The position numbers were made by a program, and so were the translations under genes. A model generated the notes under the pieces. The model searched no databases and was not told the origin of the DNA. It worked only from the letters and a program-made list of their open reading frames with translations. Positions 19,137 to 30,277 of a stretch of 64,000 nt of DNA are shown piece by piece; position 1 is the first letter of the stretch; each line of letters starts with the position of its first letter. The stretch comes from Camellia lanceoleosa (taxonomy: Eukaryota; Streptophyta; Magnoliopsida; Ericales; Theaceae), in NCBI GenBank assembly GCA_025200525.1, contig CM045758.1:1488001-1552000 (forward strand), read 5' to 3'.

Positions 19137-20854
19137 GCGAGCGGGGGTGCTTATTTCAGGACCTTCCCTTTTCGTACCAAAGTTCCCGAGCCGAGGCAAC
19201 TTTGGTGATGATGGACACGTGGCCTTTGGCACGAGTCAGGGTTTCCTAAATTTTCCCAACAACAAAATATTTAGGTGGCGACTCTATAATTTGGCAAAGC
19301 AGTCCAGTTTTGGCATTATTTGATTCAAAATCTGATTTTCCAAAATGATTTGCCAGATTGGACTCTTTGGTGTTTATCAGTTTCACATTGCACTTTGTGA
19401 AATTAGATTTAGAACCGTGACAGGAGTCCGAATTGTAGGACCAATTCGAACTCTCCAAAAATGAAGGCGCGAGAAAGTCGAGCTACACCAACTGTTTGCA
19501 CAGATTGAAGCATCTTCTAACACGTGTGTGGCTAGATCTTTATGAGGGAATTTTGCATTGTCTATACATAGAAGCCCACTCTTGTATGTAGAGGGGTTAG
19601 AAAATTTTGAAGACAAAAAAATTCTCTCTCTCTCTCTAGAATTCTCTCTCTCTTGATATTTTGTGCCTTATAGCCTAAATTCTCTACACTCTTGCATATG
19701 AACCCTTGATCAAACTTGATCACCATTGTGTTGAGGTTACTTGAGGCCCTTTTTGAGCTTTAGAAGAGGATTTTACCTTGGTTTAGTTTGGTTTTGGTGC
19801 CTAAATTGCATTTTGTCTTCAAGAGGTAGAACACTTGTATTTTGAGCTTTATTTAAATACTTCTTTTGCCATCTTTACATACTATTTTAAGGCTGGTTTT
19901 GACCTCTTAAAATCTCTATTTTTATGATTTAAAAATGGTGGTTTGAGGTATCTTTTGAGTTAGAGGTGGTTCACCCTTTTGTTCCTTGGTTTGTTAAAGC
20001 TTTTGTGCTATCTTCCAACACTTTCAAATCAACTTTTTGGGCCTTTTAACCATTGATGTTTAGAGGATTTTCAATGGCAAAAACCATGTTTTGAAGTCCA
20101 AAATAGGAGGGGTTAGCCTCCCCTCCTTGTGTCTTGTTTGCATGCCTAGATAGCTTCGTGTGTTAGCATGTTTTTGCCACTTTTTTAACCTATTTTGGCT
20201 CTGTTTTGGGCTGGTTAATTCATTTGAGGCTTGTGTTGCATAGTTGTAGGGTTAATTCCTTCACTAGCTTGGTGTTTTAAAGCTTTGAGCATCATTATTT
20301 TGAGTTGAAAGCATGTTGTAGTGTCATTTTGCATGTAATTTCAACATATGTAGCTCTGTCATGTTCTCATTTGTTTCACTCTTTAAATTGCTTTTGAGAG
20401 TTGTTTCAAGTTTGTGATCTTGTAGCTTGAGATAGAGTTTGTGCTTAATGGTTTTAATCCTCTTTTGAGTGTTTATACTAACCAACGGCATGAACTCTCT
20501 CTTGCCTAACATCATCCCTTGGTTGAAACTTCTTTCTCTCTAGAGGACTCTCACCAATGGACTAAATCAATTAAAGAATGAGTTGGTAACTTAAAATGAG
20601 TAAACAAAAGTGACAAGTAAAACTTGAGCAAGATAAGCATGTTGTGTTGTATTGCATGTGTTCAATCGGATGTTACATTGAACACAAGAAAGATTAGAAC
20701 ATTTCATACTCAAAGTGATGAAATGAGCCAATCTCCTTGGTCTCTATTGCCTTTGATCACACATGATAAGGTGGTGGTCTTGAGTCTTGTCTTTGCATAC
20801 AATGAAATTGTACTCCTTAGTTCTTTGACCATCATGAATCGAAGATGCTTGGTT

Positions 20855-22092
20855 TGTAACGCCCCGACTTCCGCATCGTTAATAAATCAAATCAACTTCA
20901 AATTTATAATCATAAATATACAAATCATCTCCACAAATAATTAACTCAAATGTCTCCAAAATATTAATTATACAAATCTCCAAAAATAATATATAGTTGT
21001 GGACTAAAAGAATCTCCAACTCAAATAATCTCTTTAGATGCTTCAACTCCCACCGCCACTAAATTTGCTCCATGCCTGAAAAATAAATTAATTCGGGAAG
21101 TATACAATACAACAGGAATAGCAAGGTTCAGACAGAAAATAAATTAACAGAGATCCAGCAATTACACAACCGATTAGATTCGACAAACAAGCAATTTACC
21201 AAATTGCACAAACAAGTCAACTCGACATATGATAATTTATCCAGAACCAAATACCCGGTCCTACTCGGTACATGACCAGTGACTGGCCTCACCCCCCTCA
21301 CCCAAGCACAACCGCTTATCCGGGCTATTGGTACAGAGTATATTGGCAAAGTCCACTCGATCCATGTACGGAGCATTTCCATGTCATTTAGCCAGACAAA
21401 TCAACATTTCCAACACAGAATAACTACACAGAGTTCATCAAATGATTAGAGTAATCAAATGAATCAACAACGAATAATTTCATAGAATTTATCAAACAAT
21501 TAGAATAATCACGAGGAGTACAACTTTATGGGAATTAAAAATAAACTCTTTGCAAAGAGAATTTGGGAAGCATATTGTATACCACCCGAATTACCTCAAA
21601 TCAATCTCCTCCGTCTCCAACACTCGAATCTCAATCTTTCTCCATAAATCTCCAAATTCTAAGCCATAAGGTATGTAAGGTTTCACAAAATCTACAACTC
21701 TCCTCCTGTATGAAAATGCTTACTCTTACTTTAAACATTCTTAATCTAAACTCTAAATCTATATAACAAATGGAAAGAGATATGTAAAAACCATAGAAAG
21801 AAGTTGAGAGGTGAGCTCAATTTATAGGCAACTTGGTGTAACATACTAGTTGGAATTTGAAAGGACAAGTTTGAATATGAATGGACCACTAATAAGGATA
21901 GTAAATGAACTACTAATAAGGATAGTAAATGAACCACCAATAAGGATATTAAATGAACCACTAATAAGGATATTAAATGAACCACTACTAGAATTAAATG
22001 AACAAGTTTGTTAAAAAAGCCTACTAATTGGATATGAATAGACAAGTCACTAGTTGGATTATGAAAAGACACTAAAAATACGGGGTGTCACA
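20855..22092 (-). mobile_element. Solo LTR, family C copy 2 (inverted)
   Basis: 1238 bp starting TGTAACGCCCCGAC and ending GGGGTGTCACA, the reverse complement of the copy at 5416-6635 with only scattered differences. Flanked by the exact 5-bp duplication TGGTT (20850-20854, 22093-22097). A small tandem difference (AATGAACCACTAATAAGGATA repeats, 21880-21985) separates the two copies. It interrupts the family A LTR. Confidence 0.9.
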
Positions 22093-23185
22093 TGGTTGGT
22101 GGTTTTGGATCCAAGAGTGCCACTTCTTTGAGGTTTTGAGATGATAAAGAGAGGCACAGTACAAATAAACCCCTGGAAAAACCTTCATTTTCCTTTGTTT
22201 GTGCTCTGTTGCAGTGTGTTGACTCAGAGCACCAGTGATCGGCAGTGCCTCACCGGTGGCCAACAGTGCCTCATTTTTGGCCGGCAAGGCACACTTTTGG
22301 TCCGCAGATGGTCGGCAGGCCGCTGGTGCAATCCTCAACAAGTTTTTGGTAAGGTGGAGCAGAAAGATTCTAAAGTGTGCTCAACCCTACAAACAGAGCC
22401 TCTCGAGAGCATAATAAAGGGCTTTTCAGGGCAATAACCGAGTGCATGCATCTTCCACTTCCTGAAGTAGAGCTGTGGCAGTGTAGTTTAGTGCTTTGCA
22501 TGTTTAGTTAGTGCGTATTTGTCTTAATTAATTAGTTGCTAATTAGTTAAAGTGTTGTAATAATTAGTGATTAGTTTGCTAGTTATTCATTAGTTTGTAA
22601 TAATTAGTCTAATTAGTTTAATTAGATTAGTTTGATTAGCTTAGCTTAGATTAGCTTAGCTCTTATTTATTCAGACCCTCCTTCGCAAGGGCACAATGTT
22701 GTAATAAGTGTACGTGCGTGTGTGTATGTCTTCCAACCCCGCGTCTTTTTCCATTTTATTTAATCGCTTTTGATGGTTAGATTATGAACATTTTCAATTA
22801 GCATGCCTTATGCTTGCATGATTGTATCCATTCATTTGTCTTTCATGCACCGAGGCTCGGCGCATCATTCAAACTGCATAGCAATTTCAATACACTTCTT
22901 TGAATACGTGTTTCAAAGCATGCTATCGAAGTGTTGCAAATACCATGATTAGGTTGCCAAGCCTATTTATTGCATGTGTTGCATTAATCATCTTACATAG
23001 TTAGGATCATGCATTTTTCTAACTAATTTTTGTTTTGGCTTGGAGTACTCGGTAAGCTTTCATGCTTTAGCATACTTGCATGAGTGTGACTGCCATAATG
23101 CCATATTTCACATGCTTGCCATAAGGCTATGTGCTTACTTGCTAAACTGCATGAATGCCTGTGGATGGAGGCTTTGTTGTTTGAA

Positions 23186-23346
23186 TTGGAACGATTCAAC
23201 AAATGTAAGTTTTAAGCCCACTTTGCGAAGTGACAAATGATGTTTTAAGCCCACTATATTTGGTGGAAAATCCGCACCTTTAAGCCCACTTGAGGGTGGC
23301 AAATTCAAACCATTTTTGAAAACAAACATGAGTTGAATTGTTCCAA
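23186..23346 (+). other. Predicted cloverleaf-like RNA fold, LTR A copy 3
   Basis: A closing stem of 15 pairs with one G-U (TTGGAACGATTCAAC, 23186-23200, with GTTGAATTGTTCCAA, 23332-23346) encloses hairpins CACTT/AAGTG (23218-23233), CCAC/GTGG (23251-23266) and CCACTT/GGGTGG (23286-23299). The stem is longer than in copy 2 and differs in sequence over its inner half, yet pairs fully. Confidence 0.6.
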
Positions 23347-23459
23347 GTCTTGCAATTTTAGTCTATACTTGCTTGCGTGCGTCACATAGTAAAGTTAGCT
23401 AATAACCGGAATAAGAATACATGAGGTTTATAAAAACAACATATCATAATTCGCAGAGG

Positions 23460-23475
23460 CCGATCTGTTGATTGG
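23460..23475 (+). other. Covarying hairpin CCGATC/GATTGG
   Basis: A six-pair stem with one G-U and a four-base loop, in the conserved position downstream of the cloverleaf. Confidence 0.45.
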
Positions 23476-23833
23476 GCGAGTGGGGGTGCTCATTTTATGA
23501 CCTTCCCCCCTCATACCCAAGTTCCCAAGCCGAGGCAACTTTGGTGATGACTGACACGTGGCCTTTGGCATGAGTCAGGGTTTCCTAAATTTCCCAATAA
23601 CAAAATATTTAAGTGGTGACTCTATAATATAGCAAAATAGTCCTGTTTTGGCATTATCTGATTCAAAATCGATTTTCCAAAATGATTTGTCGGATTGGAC
23701 TCTTTGGTGATTATCAGTTTCATATTGCACTTGTGAGACTATATTTAGAACTGCAGGTAGAGTTTGAACTGTGAGGGCCTTTCTTTTCAAACCCTTTCCA
23801 AGAGGCGGGGGTACGGAAAAAGGCGAGCCCACA

Positions 23834-24189
23834 ACTTTCCTTTGGATTCATATTTCTCTTCTTTTTTCTTTTTTTTCCTCTGATTTGACTGGGGGGTTGG
23901 GTGTCTTGGTTCACTTTATTTTTATCTTTTGGCTTTGTATACAAAGTAGTAATTTTTTGGATGAGAATTGTGAATTCAATTTTTGGATATGTTATTTTGT
24001 GGGTAATGTTAAAACATCATTTGTGGATATGTTATTTTGTGGGTAATGGTGATTGGATATTAAATTGAATGGGAAAGTGAATTAATGTTGCATTTGCTAT
24101 TTGAATGAGAGTTATTATTTCATATTAGTACTATTTAGTTTTATTACAGTTATTTTTTTAGTTCAATCACATAAAATTAGCACAATTTA
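23834..24189. other. Unassigned sequence
   Basis: T-rich, with a short direct repeat (TGGATATGTTATTTTGTGGG near 23976 and 24022). No coding signal. Confidence 0.35.
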
Positions 24190-24518
24190 AAAAAGAAAAG
24201 AAAAAGGATATCACGGCGTTTCTCAAAATGCCACCGAAACCTTAAATCTAATGGTCAGATTTAAAAATAAAAAAAGATAACGTTTGAAAATCGTCGCTAA
24301 ATATTATAGTGACGTCACAATACCGTTAGGGTAGGACATTTGGCGTCGTTAAACGCTGCTTATACTAATATAACAACATTTTTCAAACGCCATAAAGCTA
24401 AAGCAACGGCCGCGCGGTCGGCGTTTGGTACTAAACGTCACAAAAGGAATTAGTGACGTTTTTAGTACCTATAGTGGCATTTTTTAAACGCCGCTAAAAG
24501 TGGATTTTCCAGTAGTGT
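24190..24518. mobile_element. CACTA-type transposon end
   Basis: A subterminal array of AACGCC/GGCGTT-type motifs in both orientations, ending GGATTTTCCAGTAGTG at 24518 (outward-in CACTACTGGAAAATCC, a CACTA terminal repeat). The opposite end was not found; this is a truncated or interrupted copy of a different CACTA family from that at 25668. Confidence 0.6.
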
Positions 24519-25144
24519 TCTTAGGTGGTAAGCTCTCTGGTTGTCTTTTTCACCTACTAAGCCAAACCCCTTGAGATTCAATATGATAGTCATTTCTTAA
24601 CATATAATCTTATGACTAAATAAACATGTGATACATATTATTTTCAATCAAATAGTCTAAAGATTATATATTCCAAAGTTAACAGTTTAATAGATTATAA
24701 TCTGCCTTTATCAAATTTGTCCAAACCAACATACCCTCAATGTGGTTTACAAATGTCTTCATATCTTTAATACATTGATGACTAGTATTGAAAAGTACAT
24801 TATAACCCATGAAATATAGACCACCAAAAATAATTTACCATAAAATTTAGCAGATATCATTATATTATGCAATAATATTTATAATTATTAAATTTCTAGA
24901 TATTTTTGAAATCAAGGTGGTTGAAATATTAGTTAAAACTCTGCTTTGTCCAAATCCACTGGAGCCTCGTGGGCTCACCATAATCTACAGTTCAATCATC
25001 TGAGTTATTAAATTTTTTTTTAGTTTCTCATCAGTTATACAAAAAATTAAATTAATTTAATAATTATACTTAATTGATGTATGAGAGACTTACATGTAAA
25101 TCCTAATGTTGGAAAATAATGGTTTTTTGGTAACTGGAATTCGA

Positions 25145-25270
25145 AATTAAAGTGAGATCCAACCGTCGGTTGAGGTGGTCTGAGTGGTTTTGTATTTTCC
25201 TAAGTAAGAAGGTTCAAATACAAAAATAATGAACTGCAACTATTAAGTTGTGAATAAAAATTGTCTCATA
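25145..25270 (+). repeat. Possible tRNA-derived SINE
   Basis: GGTCTGAGTGG resembles a pol III A box and, 33 bases later, GGTTCAAATAC resembles a B box. Both are imperfect and no clear target duplication was seen. Not a functional tRNA, as the cloverleaf is not intact. Confidence 0.3.
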
Positions 25271-25280
25271 AAGTGGGTAT

Positions 25281-25440
25281 CAATAGAAGTTGGACTTAGA
25301 TTTAGACTTAATCTTGGTTTAGACTAGGCATAGGCTTGTGCTTGTGCTTGTGCTTGTGCATGTACATGTGCTGGATTTGGTCTTAGACTTAAACTTAGAC
25401 TTAGACTTAGACTTAATCTTAAGTTTGGACTAAGATATGT
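25281..25440. repeat. Hexanucleotide repeats (TTAGAC)n and (GCTTGT)n
   Basis: Imperfect runs of TTAGAC/TTAAAC and of GCTTGT with CATGTA variants. Simple-sequence expansion, no coding signal. Confidence 0.7.
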
Positions 25441-25699
25441 TGTGTTGGGCTTAACTTGTGCATGTGTTTGAGAATTGGACATGAATCGGGTTGTGACCCA
25501 ACATTAGTATCCATTTTGTGACCCATCTAGTTGGTTAACTCAAACATCATTATATATATATATATATATATTAATTTGTATATATTAAGCATATGAGAAA
25601 TGTAAGGTTTTGTAACTCTAATCTTCTGATGATGGAGTTGATGACCATATTAGTGGCCATAGGTTTTCACTACAAGAAAAAGGGGTATATAACACGGAA

Positions 25700-25985
25700 G
25701 CATTTCCGACGGCACCACTTATCGTCGCAAAAAGTGAGTTTTTGCGACAGCACCACTTGTCGTAGCCAATAAATTGGGTTTCAGTGACGGCACCACTTCT
25801 TGTCACAAAAAAACAAGTTTTTGCGACGGCAACAATTGCAGTTGCAAAAAATGCGCGTTTTTTGTGACGACAACCCTTGCTGTCGCAAATAAAGTTATTT
25901 TTTGCAACAACATGGACTACAGTCACAAATAAGAGAGTTTTTTGTGATGGTAGTAGGTGCCGTCGTAAACAAAAAATAAAAAAAA
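25700..25985. repeat. Left subterminal repeat array of the CACTA element
   Basis: Seven degenerate units of about 40 bp, each a hairpin of the form GCGACGGCACCACTT-GTCGTCGC followed by AAAAA and TTTTT runs. Probable transposase-binding sites by analogy with En/Spm. Two more units occur at 30220-30277, continuing across the Tekay insertion. Confidence 0.7.
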
Positions 25986-26183
25986 CGGTACTGTTTTGAT
26001 ATAACATTTCTCTTTTCACCTATTTTTTTCGTCTTCCTGTCTCTCTGTCTCTGTCTCTGTTTCTGTCTCTCTCTCATCACTACTCTTTGTCTATCTATTT
26101 GTCTGTCTCTCTCTCTACCCCCCTCTCTCTCTGTCGGTCTCTCTCTCTCTCCCACTGAGTTCGCGTTGCTCACTTTCTCCCTC

Positions 26184-29100
26184 TGTAGCTTGCTTTTCAT
26201 GCTCCTTTCAGATACAATAGCCCTACAATTCGGACTTCTGTGGTTCTAAATCTAATTTCACAAGTGCAATGTGAAATAGATAAACACAAATGAGTCCAAA
26301 TCCAGCAAATCTTTTGAAAAATCAATTTTAAATCAGAATACCAAAAATGGACTACTTTGCTAGATTACAGAGTTGCCACCCAAATTTTTTTTAGGAAATT
26401 TAGGAAACACGTGACTCGTGCCAAAGGCCACTTATCCGTTATCACCAAAGTGTCTTGGCTCGGGAACTTAGGTACGAGAGGGGAAGGTCATGAATTGAGC
26501 ACTCCACTCGCCTGATCAAAGATCGGCCTCTATTAATCATGATATGATTCTTATTTACATTATGTACTTTTGTTTCGGTCATTAGACTAGCATTACTATG
26601 TGACACACACAAGTATAGACTAATTTGCAAAAATTGAAACACTTTGATTTTATGTTTGTTTGAAAATTGTTTTGAATATGTACCACTTGAAAAAGTGGGC
26701 TCGTATGTACATTAAGCAAATTATTCTAATTTAAGCAATTAGCCTCTATCCACAGGCATTTGAACAAGTATATCACTTAAGCACTTAACCTCATGGAAAA
26801 TATGCTTGGCATGGCAATAACGTACGCATGCGATATGCTAAAGCAAAAAAAGCTCACCTAGTACTCTGGGTCAATCCAAATAAAGCAAAAGAATTAGAAG
26901 ACATGCATGCTCCTAAAACATGACTAATGCAACACAGGCGATATGCAATTTAAATCAGGTCGGCTACTATCATGCCATGTGAATCAATTTGATAGCATGC
27001 GATTTGAGCACGTTTCAAAGAGTTAATAAATAACAATGTGAGTTCGAATGATGCGCCAAGCCTAATGCATGCAAGACAAATGAATGCTTTATATGTAGAA
27101 AATGCTAAACGAAATATGATGTTCTAAATTATCCATTATAAGTAGGTAAATAAAAGGGAGGAAGACGTGAGGTTGGAAGACATACACATTATTACAATTT
27201 GCCCTTGCAGAAGAGGGTTCGAATAAATATCCTAGCTAATTACTACGAATTAACTAACTATTACAAACCAAATACAGTAAATTAACTACACTAGCTAATT
27301 ATTACAAATGAGAATTGAATTAAGTAATTAACTATTACAAGTTCACCACTTTAAGTACGACATACTACAATAACAACATAATTTAAACATGCCCTGAGAT
27401 GCCAGGGATGGCTCATGCATGAACATGGATTTCCACCCGAAAATGCCTCTGTTTGGCTGCCAAAGTGCTGCTGCTTTGCAGTTAGAAAATTGCACTATTT
27501 TTTCACCTCAGTCACTGCTCTATTCTACAGGACAAATGGTACTGCTTGGCTGAAAAAGGTGGCTGGCCAACCAGAAATAGTGGACGGCCGTACAGTATAA
27601 GTGGTCGGCTGGCCACTAATTTGGGGTACTGCCTTGCTGCAACAGATAACAAACAGAGCACTTTCAGGGAATATTTGTCCATCATGGCTCTCCTTATCAT
27701 CAATTAGCTCAAAGGAGAGGTAGGCTCGATTCGCAAGCCATCAATCAGCCCAAATTCATTGTGTGATGACTTACGAACCAAGGGATACAATTTCAATAAA
27801 TGCATAAGGAAAGACCCACAAACCTCTTCCCTATCATGATATTGATCAAGGGAAGTGGTTGACATTGACTCTTGAACCGTTTTCATCACTAACAAGTATG
27901 AAACGAACCAAGACTCAATGGGTTCAATTAACGTTCGATTGAGCCCAAACCATTTTATTATCTTGCTCTATTTTATTCCACTTTTAATACCTCTTTTAAT
28001 TACCTTTCCATTCTTTAAGCCTTTTAGTCCAATAATGAAGGTTAAGTCCACTAATGGAAAGAAGTGTCAAACAAAGGGTTGTTTTGAGCATGAGAGAGAT
28101 GTCATGCCATTGGTAATAAACCTTCGAAGAGAATAAACCATTAAGGACAACAATCTCTATCTCAAGCTTAGACAAACAATCGGTTTAAAACGACTCTCAA
28201 AGCAAGGAAGAAGTCAAGGAATGAGAGAAGTACATAGATGATTAGAGATGAACACAAGTATGGAAAGCTTGAAATAAATGCTATCAACTCAAATGGGTTG
28301 GTGTGTAATGACTAAAACACTAAACCTATGAGGATCGTTAAACTACAAGCATGCAGTACAAAGCATAAATGACATGAGCAAATTAAAATAGTCCTAAGAT
28401 AGACTAAAACAGCACTAAAATTAAGGTAAAAATATCTAAAAAAGCTAGCTGAAATAATGGAGCAACTAAGCTAGTAAACAAGCCAAAGGACATGAGGCTA
28501 ACTTCTCTATTTTTGGGACTTCAAAACCAAATTTTAGCCTCTGAAAAACCTCTAAAAATCAATGGTAAAAAACTCAAAAAAAAGATAATGAAAAGGTGGG
28601 AAACACAAGGGAAAATGCCTTAGAAGACAAGGGTCAAAGAGGGGTAGTCCACTCCTCTACCCTTAATGGCTTTACACCACAAGTTTCAGCCCACAAAAAC
28701 AGTTGAAAATCAGTTCAAAAACAGCAATGAATGATGGAAAATAAAGAGGGGAAAGAAGCTAGGATGTATACGTCTTGAAAAAGAGTGATCCTTTGAATTG
28801 CAAACCACCAATTTCACACCCTTGAGAGCTAAAAATGCAAGCTCAAACACCTCAGCAAAGAACCCTCAAGGTTTGGTTTAGAGTGTCTAGGCAAAGGGTA
28901 TAGAAGTTGCAAGGGAGAAAGAGAAGTGTAGAGAGAGAAATATTATTCAAAACTTTGCTCCACAAATTTTTCTAACCCTAAATTATGAGAGGGAGTCATC
29001 TATATATATATATATAAATATATGAGACTATCTCAAAAATATCCATACAGGTACAACTGGTGCAGTGTATGCATCTGTGGAGATAGCTGGCATAGCTGAC

Positions 29101-29393
29101 AAAAAGATCTACGTTTTCACATAAGTGGTCAACAGGCCACTAATAGGGGGCCGCCGGCCACTAATAGTGGCCAGCAAGTCCCTAGTGGGCGGCAGGTCCC
29201 TGGATGATCAGGCTTGAAAAACTACTGTTTTGGTTCAAAAAAAACAAGGCACAAGGTTTGTAGGTTTCTGAGGCTCAAAACTGAGGTTTCCTACTGGGGA
29301 AATTAAGCATTTGGACAAGTGTGTAAATTTATCATTGGGTGATCAATCGGTAGAGCCCAAGTCTTAAAGGCGGTCAAAAATGGGACATCTACA
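26184..29393 (-). mobile_element. Solo LTR, family A copy 4 (inverted)
   Basis: 3210 bp. On the minus strand it starts TGTAGATGTCCCATTTTTGA and ends CAAGCTACA; flanked by the exact duplication CCCTC (26179-26183 and 29394-29398). It contains GGCC-type boxes (27565-27620 and 29140-29200), a TATA-rich stretch at 29001-29022 and the GATC hairpin (26510-26528). Only one arm hairpin survives (CCACTT/AAGTGG, 26683-26698) and the closing stem is degraded, so this copy has lost the cloverleaf. No internal domains. Confidence 0.85.
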
Positions 29394-29398
29394 CCCTC

Positions 29399-29831
29399 CT
29401 CTCTTCTTAATTTACCGATCTCCCTCTCGATTCATCGATCTCTTTTTTTTTCTCTCTCTCACACACTCTCTCATCTCTCTTTTCTTTCAATCGCTCATCT
29501 CTCATTTCTCTTAATCATTCATCTCTTTCTCTTAGCCCATTGTTGTTGAAAGAGGAAAAAGTCAAAAAATGAAATGGGCCACTCTTTCTCTCTCTCTCTC
29601 TCTATCTCTCGCTCATCAATCTTCTCTCTCTCTTTATCTCTCATCTCTCTTTCTCTCTCTCTCACACTCATCACTCTTCTCTCTGGCTTTTTCATCTCTC
29701 TTTGCTCTCTATCTCTCTCGCTCATATTTCTTTTCTCTCTCTCTCTCTCTATATATATATATCTCTTTCGTTCATCTCTTTTTGCTTTATCTTTCTCTTT
29801 CTCTTTGTCTATCTCTCGCTCATCTCTTGTT

Positions 29832-29863
<32 letters not shown>

Positions 29864-30230
29864 ACTCATCTCTCTTCTCTCTCAATCACTAATTTCCTTC
29901 AATCACATTCATCTCTTTCTCAATTAGCCCATTGTTATTGAAAGAAGAAAAAGTCAAAAAATGAAATGGGTCTCTCTCTCTCTCTCTCTCTGTCTCTCTT
30001 ACTCATCTCTCTTATCTCTTTTTGTATGTCTCTCTCTCTCTCTCTATATCTCTTTCATTCATCTCTTTTCGTTCTCCTTCTCTCTTTCTTTGTTTATCTA
30101 TCGCTGATCATCTCTTGTTTCTCTTTCTTTTTCTATTTCTCTCTCTCTCTCTCTCTCCTTAGTTCTCATTGTGCAGCAAAATGGACATGGAGGTTTTTGG
30201 CAAAAAAATGAGTTCTTTTGTGACGGTAAC
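29399..30230. repeat. CT-rich microsatellite block, duplicated, inside the CACTA element
   Basis: Long (CT)n, (CTCTGT)n and TCATCTCTC runs. A block of about 400 bp starting CCATTGTTGTTGAAAGAGG (29539) recurs at 29930 as CCATTGTTATTGAAAGAAG, each followed by AAAAAGTCAAAAAATGAAATG. Frames of 79-117 codons here are Ser/Leu low-complexity translations, not genes. Confidence 0.8.
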
Positions 30231-30277
30231 CTCCTTTCATCGCAAATAAAGATTTTTAGCGACGGTAATCTCCTGTC

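Larger units (their letters stand above)
15288..19487 (+). mobile_element. Solo LTR, family A copy 2
   Basis: A 4.2-kb unit starting TGTAGACACCC and ending GAGCTACA. It is flanked by CCAGC (15283-15287) and CCAAC (19488-19492), a 5-bp duplication with one mismatch. No internal domains, so solo LTR. In order it has an A/T-rich upstream part, four or five GGCC-type palindromic boxes (16070-16165), a TATA box (16266), a CT microsatellite leader, the GGACCCTCC...GAGGGCACAA block (18370), the hairpin region and the GGTGGCGACTC block (19275). It sits inside another LTR of the same family. Confidence 0.85.
15110..23833 (+). mobile_element. Family A LTR copy 3, outer, interrupted twice
   Basis: Removing the inner LTR at 15288-19487 joins GATATTTTGTGCCAGC to TGTTTGCACAGATTG. 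This matches the inner LTR's own sequence near 16190 (GATATTTACCTCTAGCTGTTTCCACATTG), so both flanks belong to one older family A LTR. The 3' end is GCGAGCCCACA at 23833, like the GAGCTACA end of copy 2. The 5' start is not clear; the GGCCGGC-type boxes at 15198-15250 belong to it. It holds the conserved blocks GGACCCTCCTTCGC (22674), the hairpin region (23186-23346) and AAATATTTAAGTGG (23605). A family C solo LTR is inserted at 20855-22092. Confidence 0.7.
24519..25667. other. Intergenic sequence between two CACTA ends
   Basis: AT-rich with no coding signal. Contains a tRNA-like SINE candidate (25145-25270), simple repeats (25281-25440) and an AT microsatellite (25552-25571). Confidence 0.4.

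Noticed and set aside
19272..19283. GGTGGCGACTC as a retroelement primer-binding site
   Set aside because: In copies with defined TSDs the LTR continues about 200 bp beyond it, so it is an internal LTR block.
24950..24985. tRNA-like stem GAGCCTCGTGGGCTC
   Set aside because: A single hairpin without acceptor stem, anticodon arm or B box; not a tRNA gene.
29519..30211. Several Ser/Leu- and Arg/Glu-rich frames of 79-117 codons
   Set aside because: They are translations of CT microsatellites on both strands.
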